DNA of 55,324 nucleotides, from contig CAJBES010000070.1 of NCBI GenBank assembly GCA_903952145.1, positions 1 to 55,324 on the forward strand, written 5' to 3'. This document shows positions 8,015 through 16,923 of the stretch, in pieces. Positions within the stretch are counted from its first letter, which is position 1. Each line of letters begins with the position of its first letter. The notes under the pieces are model-generated. The model worked only from the letters and a program-made list of their open reading frames with translations, made no database searches and was not told the DNA's origin. A program made the translations under genes and the position numbers. Source of the stretch: an uncultured Opitutaceae bacterium. Its GTDB lineage: Bacteria > Verrucomicrobiota > Verrucomicrobiia > Opitutales > Opitutaceae.

Positions 8015-8941
8015 TCATGCGTGCCCGTGCTCCCGCAGACCAAAGCCGCTCCCGGCCGCCGGCGGGTGGAAGGCCACTTGTTTCCCGTCGTCGGTTTCAT
8101 ACCTGATTTCCTGATAGGGATGCAGCATCAGGCGTTCGAGCAAGGTGCGCTCCGCCGCCGCGGGATCGGGACTGCCGGGCGGGATCACGGTCAGGGTTTC
8201 CCCCGAGACCAAGGTCGCCTCGAGGCGGTTCAGCCGGCCTTCCCGCAGCAAGGCGAGCGTCTCGGCTTCGGGCCGGGAGAGCAGCGGAATGCGCGGCACG
8301 ATGAAATCGATCGAGTTCCGACGGATCATCTCACCGAGCATGCCCGTGAGCGGCACGCACAGGTGGGGCGCGGTGCGGAAGAGTTCGAGTTCGGCGCCGT
8401 ACGCATCCGCCTGGCTCTCGTTGTAGAGCAAGGTCTCGCCGTCGGCGCGGACGAGCAGGTTGATGGGCGCCTTGGTCACCACGGCTTCGGCGATCAGGAG
8501 CAGGAGAACGTTGTAGGAGGAGCGTTGTTGGGTCTTGCGCAGGACCAGGCGCGGTGCCACCGGCAACGGGGCCGCCAGAATTTCCTTCACCCGCCGGATG
8601 GCGGGCAGCGCGAGCCCGAAGGCGCGCAGTTCGCAGACGATCCTGAGCCAGACGTAGTCGATGAAACTGAACTTTCTCCAGCCGGTGCCCTCGCGCTCGA
8701 CGTCCATGAGGACGTGCGCCCGGTCCCAATGGCTGATCCAGCGCGATGGCACGCCGACATCACTCACGCTCCAGCGCCGGTCCAACACCTGCGCACAAAG
8801 GCCGAAAACCCGTTCGACATTGCCCACCCCGAAGCGGGCCCCGAAGTCCATCGCCGGGTCGGCCCCGCCCGGTCCTGGCAACGTCGGGGCCGGGCGGGCC
8901 AAGGGTGCAGTGCGGGCCTTGCGTTGCGGGCGGCGTTTCAT
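8015..8941 (-). CDS. Protein with a MerR-like winged-helix region, probable regulator
   Basis: 308 residues. Residues about 57-122 read like a MerR-type DNA-binding domain: WSVSDVG, then SRWISHWDRAHVL, a GTGWRKFSFIDYVWLRIV wing and LRAFGLALPAIRRVKEIL. The rest has no recognised effector domain, although it contains helices rich in Leu and an acidic middle (LVRADGETLLYNESQADAYG). It is encoded ten bases after the MFS gene, so a role in controlling the siderophore-uptake or exporter genes is plausible. The N-terminal 30 residues are Arg/Pro-rich and probably disordered. Confidence 0.6.
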   Translation of the reverse strand: MKRRPQRKARTAPLARPAPTLPGPGGADPAMDFGARFGVGNVERVFGLCAQVLDRRWSVSDVGVPSRWISHWDRAHVLMDVEREGTGWRKFSFIDYVWLRIVCELRAFGLALPAIRRVKEILAAPLPVAPRLVLRKTQQRSSYNVLLLLIAEAVVTKAPINLLVRADGETLLYNESQADAYGAELELFRTAPHLCVPLTGMLGEMIRRNSIDFIVPRIPLLSRPEAETLALLREGRLNRLEATLVSGETLTVIPPGSPDPAAAERTLLERLMLHPYQEIRYETDDGKQVAFHPPAAGSGFGLREHGHA

Positions 8942-8950
8942 GGGGAGGCC

Positions 8951-10171
8951 TCAGGGGATGCTGGGCTCGGGCAGGGCCTCGATGACCAGCGGCCGGGAGG
9001 CGATATGGCGGGCCCGCACGGTCTTTGCCACAAAGCCCAGCAGCAGGAGCTGCAGGACGAGACTGATCAGATACAGTTGGGTATAGCCCAGCCGCTGGGC
9101 GATGACGCCGCTGGCAAACCCGGCCAGCGCCGCGCCGAGCCCGAAGACCGTGGCCTGCACGGTGAAATCCGTCGCGGCCGAACTGGGCTCCGATTTATCG
9201 ATGGCGATCGTATAAATAATAATCCCGGCATAGCCCTGCAGGAAGCCCACTGCAATCAGCACGGCGAAGATCCCCGTCGCTGGGAGCGCAAAAAAATCGA
9301 TGGCGAGGTAGGCGAGGATCTGCAGGAGCTGCGTGACGCTGGCGATGATCAGCGCCGTGTGCCGGCCGGCGCGGTTGATGATACTCGGGGCAATGACGCA
9401 GCCCGCGATACCCGCGATCGGGCAGATGATGCCCAGCACCAGGCCGAGCGATTCCATGCTGAAGCCCTTGTCCACCATCATGGGGCGCAACATGCCGCCC
9501 GCCATGATCGAGGGCGCGTTCAAGCAGAGGAGGAGCACATACCACATCCGCATGTCCTTGCGGGCACAGACCGCCCAAAGGTTGCGCAAGGAAACGTGCT
9601 TGGATTCCGGTGGCGGCGGCGGCTCCCGGTAGAACCGCAGCAGCAGAATGGGCAGGGCGACCACCACGAGGAGAATGACAATGTTGCCCTCGAAAGTGAT
9701 CGTGTCGTAGAGCATCAGCATGGCCCCGGCCCCAATGACGGTGCCGAGATACACGCCCGCGATCGAAAACGCATTGCCGATCGGGCGTTCCTGCGGGGCG
9801 AGGGCCCGGACGGCGAGACCATCGACCCCGATGTCCTGCGTGCCACTCGCCAGCGTATACAGGGTGGCAATGAAAAAGAGCAGCCCGAACTGGGCGACCC
9901 AATCGATGTGCCCCAGCCAGAACATGAGCACGAAACAGATCAGCTGCATCGGCAGGATCCAGGTCTTGTAGGATTTGCTCCGGTCGACCAGCGGGGCCCA
10001 GAGGAACCGGAACGTCATCGGGATGAGGAGCAGACTGAGCAAACCAATCGATTGCAGCGAGGCACCGGAGCGGCGCAGCATCACCGGGAACGCCGCCCCG
10101 AAAAAGTTGCCGGGGATCGACTGCGAGATATAAAGAAAAAACAGGACGGCGTAGGTATACTTGAATTTCAT
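8951..10171 (-). CDS. MFS permease, RhtX/FptX (AmpG-like) type, probable siderophore importer
   Basis: 406 residues with about 12 hydrophobic helices. The N-terminal SIPGNFFGAAFPVMLRR, the segment FRFLWAPLVDR and the SGTQDIGVDGLAVR motif mark the AmpG/RhtX/FptX branch of the MFS. RhtX and FptX carry siderophores across the inner membrane and are normally encoded beside a TonB receptor, as here (20 bases downstream of it). The substrate is therefore probably an iron-siderophore taken up by that receptor; an AmpG-like muropeptide or acyl-CoA role is the alternative. Confidence 0.8.
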   Translation of the reverse strand: MKFKYTYAVLFFLYISQSIPGNFFGAAFPVMLRRSGASLQSIGLLSLLLIPMTFRFLWAPLVDRSKSYKTWILPMQLICFVLMFWLGHIDWVAQFGLLFFIATLYTLASGTQDIGVDGLAVRALAPQERPIGNAFSIAGVYLGTVIGAGAMLMLYDTITFEGNIVILLVVVALPILLLRFYREPPPPPESKHVSLRNLWAVCARKDMRMWYVLLLCLNAPSIMAGGMLRPMMVDKGFSMESLGLVLGIICPIAGIAGCVIAPSIINRAGRHTALIIASVTQLLQILAYLAIDFFALPATGIFAVLIAVGFLQGYAGIIIYTIAIDKSEPSSAATDFTVQATVFGLGAALAGFASGVIAQRLGYTQLYLISLVLQLLLLGFVAKTVRARHIASRPLVIEALPEPSIP

Positions 10172-10191
10172 GTCGCGGCGTTCGTCGGGGT

Positions 10192-12459
10192 TCAGAACGC
10201 GTAACCCAGCCGCACATCGCAGGCCAGCCCGGGGCCGGGGATGACCGCCTGCACCGCCGTGTTATAGTTGGCGGCCGAATAGGCGGGGTCGTTGTAGCCG
10301 TTGCCGGCCGGGAAATAGTAGTGGCGATCAAACAGATTGTGGACGTTCAGCTGGACGCTCCACCGCTGATGGACATAGCCGATCATGGCATCACAGAGGG
10401 TGTGCCCGCCGATCTCGACGGTGTTGTAGTCCTCCAGGTATTGCGGGCCGCTGTGGAAAGCGCCGAGCCCCAGGCGCAGGCCCTTGCAAGACCGGGCCTC
10501 CACGGCATAGGTGGCCCACAGGCTGGCGGTCACCTTCGACAAAGCGTGGCGACGGCGGCCGATTTTCGCGGCGACGTCCGTGCCGGTGAACTCGTTGTCG
10601 AGATACCCGATGTGGCCCACCAGGTTCAGGCCCTTGGCGATGGTGCCGGTGAGTTCCAACTCCAGGCCGGAGCTTTCCTCGGTGTCGCTCGCCTTCCAGT
10701 AAGTGGCATAGGTGGTGGGATCCTGATAATAGGTGGCGATGTCCTCGCGCCGGATCTTGAAGGCGGAGGCCGTGGCAAAGAGGCGGTTGGCCACCAGCTC
10801 GTATTTTACGCCCGCTTCAAATTGATCCCCGGTTTCCGGCTCGATGAGCCCGTTGGGGCCGGTCTGGGTCGCACCGGCGGGAATGAAACTCGTGAGATAA
10901 TTGCAGAACAGGGCGAGTTGCGGCCGGGCCTTGAACAGGAGGCCAACCCGGGGCAGGAGACGTCCCTTGGTGGCTTCGCTGCGGAGATGCGTCGCCAAGG
11001 GCGCCGGCATGGCGCCGATAATAAAATTCTCCCGGTCGCTCGCGAGCTCCGCCTGGTTCTCCTCGTAGCGCAACCCGAGCAGCAGCCGCCACGACTCCGA
11101 AAGCCGGATATTGTCCTGGATGGCCACGGCGGTGTCGCGATGCGACGTCCGATCGGTGCCCCGGTCGAAGATCAACTGACCGTCCTTTGTCGTGCCCAGA
11201 CCAAAGGCCGCGAAATACTGCCAGACCGGCGTCGCCCGGCGGCTGTTGAGGTCGATGATTTCGTGATCCTCCATCGACGTCGTCATGTCGGTGTCGGTCT
11301 TCCCGTAGTCCAGGGAAAGCAGCAGCTGATGCTCCCACTGCGCCGCGCCCAGCTGGTGGTTGAGTTGGAGCAGATTTTCCACTCGCAGGACTGCAAACTC
11401 CCGCTGGCCGAATTTCGAATTCCAGACGCGCAGCAACTGATCGGGTCCCAGCATGCCCGGCACGCCGCTCGCCGCCGAATCGAGCATGTTGTAGGCCATC
11501 TCGGAGCGGTTGTGATCAAAGCGCATCTGCGAGGCCATGACCCTGAGTTGGTAGTTCGGCCTGACATTGATGGAGAGTTCGGCGAGGTAGCGGGTGCTGG
11601 CAAAGTCGACCAGCGCGGTCCGGGGGCTCGTGGTGTTGAACGATTGGGCCAGATTCGTCGCGTCGGTCGCCCAGGCGGGCAGGCGCCCATCGGGCCGGGT
11701 CGGAATTCCGCCGTCCGGCACGAGTTCCTGATCCGCATGGTCGATCAGCACGAACAACTGGCCGTTGGCCCCGAGGTTCACCGTCACCGAGGGATTGAGG
11801 TAGGTGGTGGTGTTCGCCACGCCGTCGCGATAACTGTTGGCGTCGTCCACCGTCCCGATCAGCCGGAAGGCGAGTTGCTTGGTCGCGGGTCCGGTGACAT
11901 CCAGATCGGCCCGGACATGGTTGTAACTGCCCGCCGTCGCCTGCCAGTTCTGCCAGTGCCGGAACTGCGGCCGCTTGGAGTTGAAATTAACGATGCCGCC
12001 CGGCGTGCCCATGCCATACAGGATCGACGACGGTCCCTTGAGCACCTCGATGTTTTCGATGCTGGTGGCATTGGGCGTGATGTTGCCGCCGGCGAGTTCC
12101 ATGCGGATGCCGTCCCGGTAATAGAAATTCGGCATGCCGCGCGTGAAATAGTAATTCTGAAATTCGCTGCCGCCCTGCACCGCCTGGGCGCCGGAGATGT
12201 TCCGGATGGCTGTGTTCACATCCGTAATGCCTTGGTCGAGCAACAGACCGCTGGTGATGATCGAGGTGCTGAGGGGGATTTCCAGCAACGGCGCATTGAC
12301 CCGGAGCGCGGTGAACGAGTTGCCGGTGGCATAATTCTCCAGATACTCTTGCACCTTATACGGATCGAGCACCACCGGTGCTTCGTCGTCCTGGGCGGGC
12401 AGGAGCGATGGCCAGGCGGCGGCAAGAACAATGACGGTGAGATAACGGCAGCAGTTCAT
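10192..12459 (-). CDS. TonB-dependent siderophore receptor
   Basis: 755 residues. Signal peptide 1-22, then a TonB-box-like stretch around 28-38, a plug domain (about 55-165) with LKGPSSILYGMGTPGGIV at 140-157, and a 22-strand barrel ending in an aromatic residue (RLGYAF), the normal outer-membrane insertion signal. The plug motif and length fit ferric-siderophore receptors of the FhuA/FptA group. Ligand identity cannot be read from sequence. A Fur-like site 76-94 bases upstream suggests control by iron. It leads a run with the RhtX-like permease. Confidence 0.9.
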   Translation of the reverse strand: MNCCRYLTVIVLAAAWPSLLPAQDDEAPVVLDPYKVQEYLENYATGNSFTALRVNAPLLEIPLSTSIITSGLLLDQGITDVNTAIRNISGAQAVQGGSEFQNYYFTRGMPNFYYRDGIRMELAGGNITPNATSIENIEVLKGPSSILYGMGTPGGIVNFNSKRPQFRHWQNWQATAGSYNHVRADLDVTGPATKQLAFRLIGTVDDANSYRDGVANTTTYLNPSVTVNLGANGQLFVLIDHADQELVPDGGIPTRPDGRLPAWATDATNLAQSFNTTSPRTALVDFASTRYLAELSINVRPNYQLRVMASQMRFDHNRSEMAYNMLDSAASGVPGMLGPDQLLRVWNSKFGQREFAVLRVENLLQLNHQLGAAQWEHQLLLSLDYGKTDTDMTTSMEDHEIIDLNSRRATPVWQYFAAFGLGTTKDGQLIFDRGTDRTSHRDTAVAIQDNIRLSESWRLLLGLRYEENQAELASDRENFIIGAMPAPLATHLRSEATKGRLLPRVGLLFKARPQLALFCNYLTSFIPAGATQTGPNGLIEPETGDQFEAGVKYELVANRLFATASAFKIRREDIATYYQDPTTYATYWKASDTEESSGLELELTGTIAKGLNLVGHIGYLDNEFTGTDVAAKIGRRRHALSKVTASLWATYAVEARSCKGLRLGLGAFHSGPQYLEDYNTVEIGGHTLCDAMIGYVHQRWSVQLNVHNLFDRHYYFPAGNGYNDPAYSAANYNTAVQAVIPGPGLACDVRLGYAF

Positions 12460-12534
12460 GGAACTTTTGGGTTTTTATTGGGTTGCGGGAATTGCTTGGG
12501 TTTTGGATTACCACCAAGGGTCGGAGCGCTGCCT

Positions 12535-12553
12535 TATGATTATAACCATGATA
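12535..12553 (-). promoter_or_regulatory. Candidate Fur box upstream of the TonB receptor
   Basis: TATGATTATAACCATGATA matches the 19-base Fur consensus GATAATGATAATCATTATC at 13 positions by my count. It lies 76-94 bases before the receptor start in an AT-rich patch of otherwise GC-rich DNA. The consensus is palindromic, so strand is nominal. Placement and gene type support it; binding is not shown. Confidence 0.5.
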
Positions 12554-12591
12554 GGATTACAGGGGGGGCGCGAGGACTTGGGTTTCCCTTC

Positions 12592-12614
12592 TGCGGCTTG
12601 TGAGAGAAGCCGCA
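12592..12614 (-). other. Perfect 8-bp hairpin in the receptor leader
   Basis: TGCGGCTT (12592-12599) and AAGCCGCA (12607-12614) form a perfect stem with a seven-base loop, 133-155 bases before the receptor start. There is no T tract after it. I searched the surrounding leader for conserved cobalamin-riboswitch boxes and saw none. Confidence 0.55.
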
Positions 12615-12801
12615 CCATAAGTTTATCCGACCATGCGACGTTGTAGCTCCGCATTTCTTGGCATTTTTGTTCGATGTAGATTACCGATTCCCCTGCCAAC
12701 TAGCTGTTTGCACCCCACTGAGGCTAGGGGGGCAAGCGGCGATGACCGGAGCATAGGGCTTGGTCGTGTTGGCTGACAATTGTATCCATCCCAGCCCGAT
12801 A

Positions 12802-12841
12802 CAGCGTCGTGGCAGCAAACGTTGCTGCCGCCACGACGCTG
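12802..12841. repeat. 40-base imperfect palindrome
   Basis: CAGCGTCGTGGC plus AGCAA pairs with TTGCT plus GCCACGACGCTG across the loop ACG; the right arm carries an extra GCC, giving 17 pairs with one three-base bulge. It is flanked by CCC and GGGG. The shape is like a REP-type element or a transposon-end remnant. It does not end in a T tract, so it is not a standard terminator. Confidence 0.7.
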
Positions 12842-13358
12842 GGGATGTAAAACTGGGCTCATCATTCTGGCCCGGTCGGGCACGCGCTTCAACTTCTGTC
12901 CCCACCCGGCCATGAAGGGGCCTGACGGCATCGAGCCAAAAATGCCCATGCAACTGCCAACAAACCTTCCGCCCGCACCAACTGCGTGACGACTTGGTCG
13001 AAACCTCAAAGGGCTCAAGGACGGGCGGGCTTATTCGCAGTTAGTGCGGCGCGTGATCGCAAAGGCCGAGATCGACGGGCGAGGAGCAGGTGATGGTTTT
13101 CCAGGCGAACAACCTCGCGTGGAGTCCCGCGATGTTGTGTGACCTGCATCGCTGCCGTTGGCAAATCTGGACCGCCCTCCTGCTCCACGTTCTGTTCCGC
13201 TTCCAGGCCTTTCTGAGCGAGTGGCCCCACAGTTTTACCGGCCTTTCGCCATGATCCGCGAGATCGCCTGCATAATCATCCCGAAAGTTCATGGCTACAC
13301 GCCGGGCCGGAGCGCCGGCTTGCAGCGCGGCGGAGGTTGCGCTGCAATCGCCGATTGC

Positions 13359-14309
13359 ATGCCGACCTATTGGGAACTGATGCTGTTGGTGCTGCCCGTA
13401 TTCGCCGTGATGGCGGTGGGTGTGGGGCTGCGTCGCGTGGGCTGGCTCAACGCCACGGCGGATGCGAGCCTGCTCAAACTCGTCGTCAACCTGCTCTATC
13501 CGGCACTGATCTTTGAGAATGTTCACGCCAACCCCGCGTTGCGCACGGTGGGCAACCTGGCGTGGGCGCCGCTGGTCGGCTTCGGCACCGTCGCGGTGGG
13601 CATCGCCCTCTGCTATTACGCGGCGCAGGCGCTCGGACTCACCGTCGGCGCGGGCCGCCGGACCTTTGCCTTCTCGACCGGCATCTACAACTACAGCTAC
13701 ATGACCGTGCCGCTGATGGTCGCGCTCTTCGGGGGCGAAAGTCTCGGCGTGCTTTTCGTGCACAATGTCGGCGTGGAGGCGGCGGTGTGGACCGTTGGGG
13801 TGCTGGTGTTGGCGGGTGAGTCGCTGCGCACGGGGTGGCGCCAACTGCTCAACCCGCCCGTGCTGGGATTAGTGCTGGCCGTGGCGGTGAACTTGAGCGG
13901 GCTGGGGCCGCACGTGCCGGAGGCGGGACTCGGCGTGGTGCGGGCGTTGGCGGCGTGCGCCATCCCGCTCGGGTTGCTGCTCAGCGGGGCGACGATGGCG
14001 GAACACCTGTTCACGCAACCGGCGGATCTTTTCGAATGGCGCACCTCGCTCGGCGCGGTGGCGCTGCGGCTCGGCGCTTTGACGGGATTGTTCCTGTTGC
14101 TGGCGAAGTTCGGTCCGTTTTCAGCGGATCTGAAGCACGTCATCGTCGTGCAGGCGGCGATGCCGGCGGCCTTCCTGCCGCTGGTGCTGGTGAAGCACCA
14201 CGGCGGACACTCGCTTACGGCGATGCGCTGCGTGCTGGCGACTGTGGTCGCGAGCATTCTGCTCATGCCGCTGTGGTTGCGGGTCGGACTGGTGTGGGTG
14301 GGGGGGTAG
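13359..14309 (+). CDS. AEC (auxin efflux carrier) family transporter
   Basis: 316 residues with about ten hydrophobic helices arranged as two inverted halves. The family pattern is visible: an N-terminal VLPVFAVMAVGVGLRR, then LLKLVVNLLYPALIF, TFAFSTGIYNYSYMTVP in the middle and NPPVLGLVLAVAVNLSG opening the second half. Bacterial AEC members export or import small organic acids and amino acids such as malate; the substrate here is unknown. ATG 13359 was chosen because the longer open frame upstream has no protein-like character. It seems to stand alone. Confidence 0.85.
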   Translation: MPTYWELMLLVLPVFAVMAVGVGLRRVGWLNATADASLLKLVVNLLYPALIFENVHANPALRTVGNLAWAPLVGFGTVAVGIALCYYAAQALGLTVGAGRRTFAFSTGIYNYSYMTVPLMVALFGGESLGVLFVHNVGVEAAVWTVGVLVLAGESLRTGWRQLLNPPVLGLVLAVAVNLSGLGPHVPEAGLGVVRALAACAIPLGLLLSGATMAEHLFTQPADLFEWRTSLGAVALRLGALTGLFLLLAKFGPFSADLKHVIVVQAAMPAAFLPLVLVKHHGGHSLTAMRCVLATVVASILLMPLWLRVGLVWVGG

Positions 14310-14489
14310 GAGCGGAGAAATTTCAACCCCCGCAGGATGCGAAACAGACGGTCGCGCCGATGCAGCTATTCGCGCCAACACGGGCCCTTGGGCTGAGCCC
14401 CCGCCGCACCGCGCAAAACAGGGGTTGCCCTTGAGGGTCCGGGGACAAAACCCGGTTGAACTACACCGCCATCGGCATTTGCTGGCGGC

Positions 14490-15479
14490 ATGCACCTGCG
14501 CAAACTCGGCGCCTCCGCCCTAAACGTTTCCGAACTCTGCCTGGGCACGATGCAATTTGGCTGGACGGCGGACGAAGCCGCCTCGTTTGCCATCATGGAC
14601 GCGTTCGTGGCCGCGGGCGGCAATTTCATTGATACGGCGGATTGCTATACCAACTGGCTCACACCCGGCCTAGCGGGCGGCGGGGCGGCCGAGGAAATCA
14701 TCGGCCGCTGGATGCAGGCGCGCGACAACCGCGGCCGCATCGTCCTCGCGACCAAAGTGCGGGGCCGGATGACCGAGGGTCCGGACGGCGAGGGGTTGAA
14801 ACGCACGCGCGTCATCCGCTGCTGTGAGGATTCGCTGCGGCGGCTGCAGGTGGACTACATTGATCTTTACCAGTTGCATTGGGCGGATCTGGCCACGCCC
14901 ATCGAGGAAACGCTCGGGGCGCTCGATGCCCTCGTGCGCGCCGGCAAGGTGCGTTACATTGGGGCCTCAAACTACCCCGCGTGGCGGCTCATGGAGGCCC
15001 TCTGGCGGAGTGAGCAGCATGGCAGCCCGCGCTTCGTGAGCTACCAACCCGAGTATTCGCTGATGGAGCGCGCCGGCTTCGAGGTCGAGGCGCGCCCCCT
15101 CTGCCTACACTACGGGTTCGGCGTCATCGCCTATTCGCCCCTGGCGGCGGGTTTTCTCACCGGAAAATACCGCGGCGGGCAGGACGTGCAGAGCGCGCGC
15201 GCCAAATTTGTCACCAAAAAATACGCCAACGCCCACGGTTGTGCGGTGATCGATCAACTTGAGGCCATCGGTTGCGCGCGCGGCAAGACGATCGCGCAAA
15301 CCGCCCTGGCCTGGCTGCTTTCGAACCCGGTGATGACAGCCCCGATCATCGGGGCCAACACGCCGGCGCAACTGCAGGAGTCGCTGGGCGCCGCCGGCTA
15401 CCGGCTCGACGCCGCGGAGCTGGCGGCGCTCAACGCGGTGACAGACTACCCGAAAAACACGCGGCCGATCTGGGATTAA
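14490..15479 (+). CDS. Aldo/keto reductase
   Basis: 329 residues, the standard length for the single-domain (alpha/beta)8 NADPH-dependent aldo/keto reductases. The catalytic tetrad is visible as D48, Y53, K89 and H130 (NFIDTADCY, ATKVRG, LYQLHW). The cofactor-binding C-terminal region has APIIGANTPAQLQE. The sequence is closest in style to the YajO/Tas-like group that acts on sugars and aldehydes. Substrate is not deducible. A hibernation-factor gene on the opposite strand converges with it 15 bases beyond its stop. Confidence 0.9.
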   Translation: MHLRKLGASALNVSELCLGTMQFGWTADEAASFAIMDAFVAAGGNFIDTADCYTNWLTPGLAGGGAAEEIIGRWMQARDNRGRIVLATKVRGRMTEGPDGEGLKRTRVIRCCEDSLRRLQVDYIDLYQLHWADLATPIEETLGALDALVRAGKVRYIGASNYPAWRLMEALWRSEQHGSPRFVSYQPEYSLMERAGFEVEARPLCLHYGFGVIAYSPLAAGFLTGKYRGGQDVQSARAKFVTKKYANAHGCAVIDQLEAIGCARGKTIAQTALAWLLSNPVMTAPIIGANTPAQLQESLGAAGYRLDAAELAALNAVTDYPKNTRPIWD

Positions 15480-15494
15480 AAATAGATAACAGGG

Positions 15495-15878
15495 TCAGGT
15501 CTTGGGCAGGTCGGTGTCGAGCTCGGTGGCGTGCGGGTGGTTGCGCTTGTCCTTGCGCAGGCTGTGGCGGTCCTCCAGCAGACGGTCGAGTTTGTCCACG
15601 AGCAGGTCGATGGACTTGTAGCAATCGTCGCTGGCGACACTGGCGATGAGGTCGGGGCCGCCGATCTCAATATGGCCCTTGGCGATGAACTTGTGGGTGA
15701 CATCCTTCGTCTTATCGAGCTCAAGGTCGATGCGGATCCGCAACATGTGCATATTATGGCGGAGCAGACGCTCGGCCTTGTGCTGGGTGATGTTGCGGAG
15801 CGCCTCCGTCAGATCGAGGTGGACGCCGCGGATGATGAATTGGGGGTCAGGATGAGGGGATTTTTGTGTGTGGGGCAT
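15495..15878 (-). CDS. hpf: Ribosome hibernation promoting factor, short HPF/RaiA type
   Basis: 127 residues forming one S30AE/RaiA-like domain: FIIRGVHLDLTEALRNITQ, then KAERLLRHNMHMLRIRIDLE, and DCYKSIDLLVDKLDRLL. The protein lacks the C-terminal dimerisation domain of long HPF, so it should be the short form, which binds the 30S decoding site in stationary phase. The tail after residue 105 is charged (LRKDKRNHPH) as in RaiA. It has its own upstream region and no operon partner. Confidence 0.85.
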   Translation of the reverse strand: MPHTQKSPHPDPQFIIRGVHLDLTEALRNITQHKAERLLRHNMHMLRIRIDLELDKTKDVTHKFIAKGHIEIGGPDLIASVASDDCYKSIDLLVDKLDRLLEDRHSLRKDKRNHPHATELDTDLPKT

Positions 15879-15993
15879 GCGTAGGATGAGGCACGGAAAA
15901 CCGGTTGGCGCTGATTGGCAAATTAAAGTGCCTGCAATTTGCAGATCATGAGCAGACAGGAATCAGTTGGGATTATTTTGCCCAGTGAGGGTC

Positions 15994-16923
15994 TCAGTGC
16001 ATGGCCGCCGCCACCGTGCCGATGGCGGGGCGGTAGAAACTGAACTGCACATCGGGATGGTCGGCGAGCAGCGACATGGGGACGGCTGAGTCGGCGAGAT
16101 GCTTGGAAATCATCAGCGTCGTCAGCCGCATGCCGAAGGGGTTGTCGTGCACGCCCGCGTGCCAGATGGAGACTTTTTCCGCCTGCCAGGTTTCAACCGG
16201 GCCGACGCTGGCCGCCTGCAGGGGCACCAGAGAGACGTTGCCGCCGCCCGAAGTGCGGGCGTTCTGGATCACCGTCATCGGGTGCAGATCCACAATGCGC
16301 GTGCGCAACCGGCGATACTCCTGCGGCGGGGGCGGCGCCTGCCGGTATTTGCCGGTGCGCGGGAGCGGGTCGTTGAAGGCCCAGTGCTTCACCTCGCCCT
16401 GACCGCCTTGCATCACGACGCAGCGGACGGCGTCAAAACTGCGGCTGTAGGCGGCGAGATCGCTCGTCGGGAAGTGCAGGTGGATGTCGGGCATGACGAG
16501 TTTGCGTTGGATCCGGCGGAAGCAGAGATCGAGGTCGGCCTTGGCAAAGGACAGCGGGTGCGTTGGCGGCACGGGCCGGCCTTTTTCCACCCATTCGTCC
16601 ATGCCCCAGAAATGCGCGTCGTGCAGTTTAAGCCCGAGGGCGTTGACGATCTGCGCGACGAGCGGGAGTTGCTCGGTGGGGCCGATGGGACCGCAGATGC
16701 CGGCGGGGTTGTCGGGGGTGGCTTGCTGCCAGGCGGTGATGTATTCCAGCGCCTCAGCGAGGTAGAACTCTTCGAGGGTGTCGTGCATCACGACCCGGAA
16801 GCCGGGGCGGGCGAGTTGGCGCAGGTCCTTTTCGGTGAGCCGGGCGGCCTCCTTGAGGATGATCGGGTCCAGCGTTGTGTAATCCCACCAACCGGGGGCG
16901 ACTTTGCTGATTGGTCTGCTCAT
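15994..16923 (-). CDS. NagB-like (glucosamine-6-phosphate deaminase/isomerase superfamily) protein
   Basis: 309 residues, longer than the usual 260. The superfamily pattern can be followed: [14 protein letters not shown] (77-90) replaces the phosphate-binding ATGNSP loop, HFWGMDEWV (104-112) matches the FHMDEYLG catalytic segment, and [14 protein letters not shown] (173-186) replaces GIGENGHIAFNDP. The insertion in that last loop changes the catalytic Asp/Glu-x-His arrangement, so ordinary GlcN6P deaminase activity is uncertain. It overlaps the PIG-L deacetylase stop by four bases (ATGA). The pair probably acts in series on an amino sugar. Confidence 0.8.
   Translation of the reverse strand: MSRPISKVAPGWWDYTTLDPIILKEAARLTEKDLRQLARPGFRVVMHDTLEEFYLAEALEYITAWQQATPDNPAGICGPIGPTEQLPLVAQIVNALGLKLHDAHFWGMDEWVEKGRPVPPTHPLSFAKADLDLCFRRIQRKLVMPDIHLHFPTSDLAAYSRSFDAVRCVVMQGGQGEVKHWAFNDPLPRTGKYRQAPPPPQEYRRLRTRIVDLHPMTVIQNARTSGGGNVSLVPLQAASVGPVETWQAEKVSIWHAGVHDNPFGMRLTTLMISKHLADSAVPMSLLADHPDVQFSFYRPAIGTVAAAMH

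Larger units (their letters stand above)
12460..13358. other. Gene-poor gap between divergent genes
   Basis: This 899-base stretch holds the receptor leader with a Fur-like site and hairpin, a 40-base stem-loop at 12802-12841, and a short protein-like frame at about 12988-13143 (NLKGLKDGRAYSQLVRRV, then IAKAEIDGRG) that lacks a plausible start and ends at a TGA. That piece could be a gene remnant. I found no transposase, tRNA or intact gene. Confidence 0.5.

Noticed and set aside
7862-12603. Two long plus-strand frames (about 780 and 760 codons) opposite the MFS and receptor genes.
   Set aside because: Same antisense artefact; the minus-strand proteins have clear family motifs.
13041-13844. 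A 267-codon minus-strand frame overlapping the AEC gene.
   Set aside because: His/Gln/Arg-rich composition, no start context and it conflicts with the membrane protein on the other strand.
14386-14490. A tRNA-like segment (minus strand GGCGGTGTAGTTCAACC and a CCGGG-CCCGG hairpin).
   Set aside because: No matching acceptor arm or T-loop could be found; the pieces do not fold into a cloverleaf.
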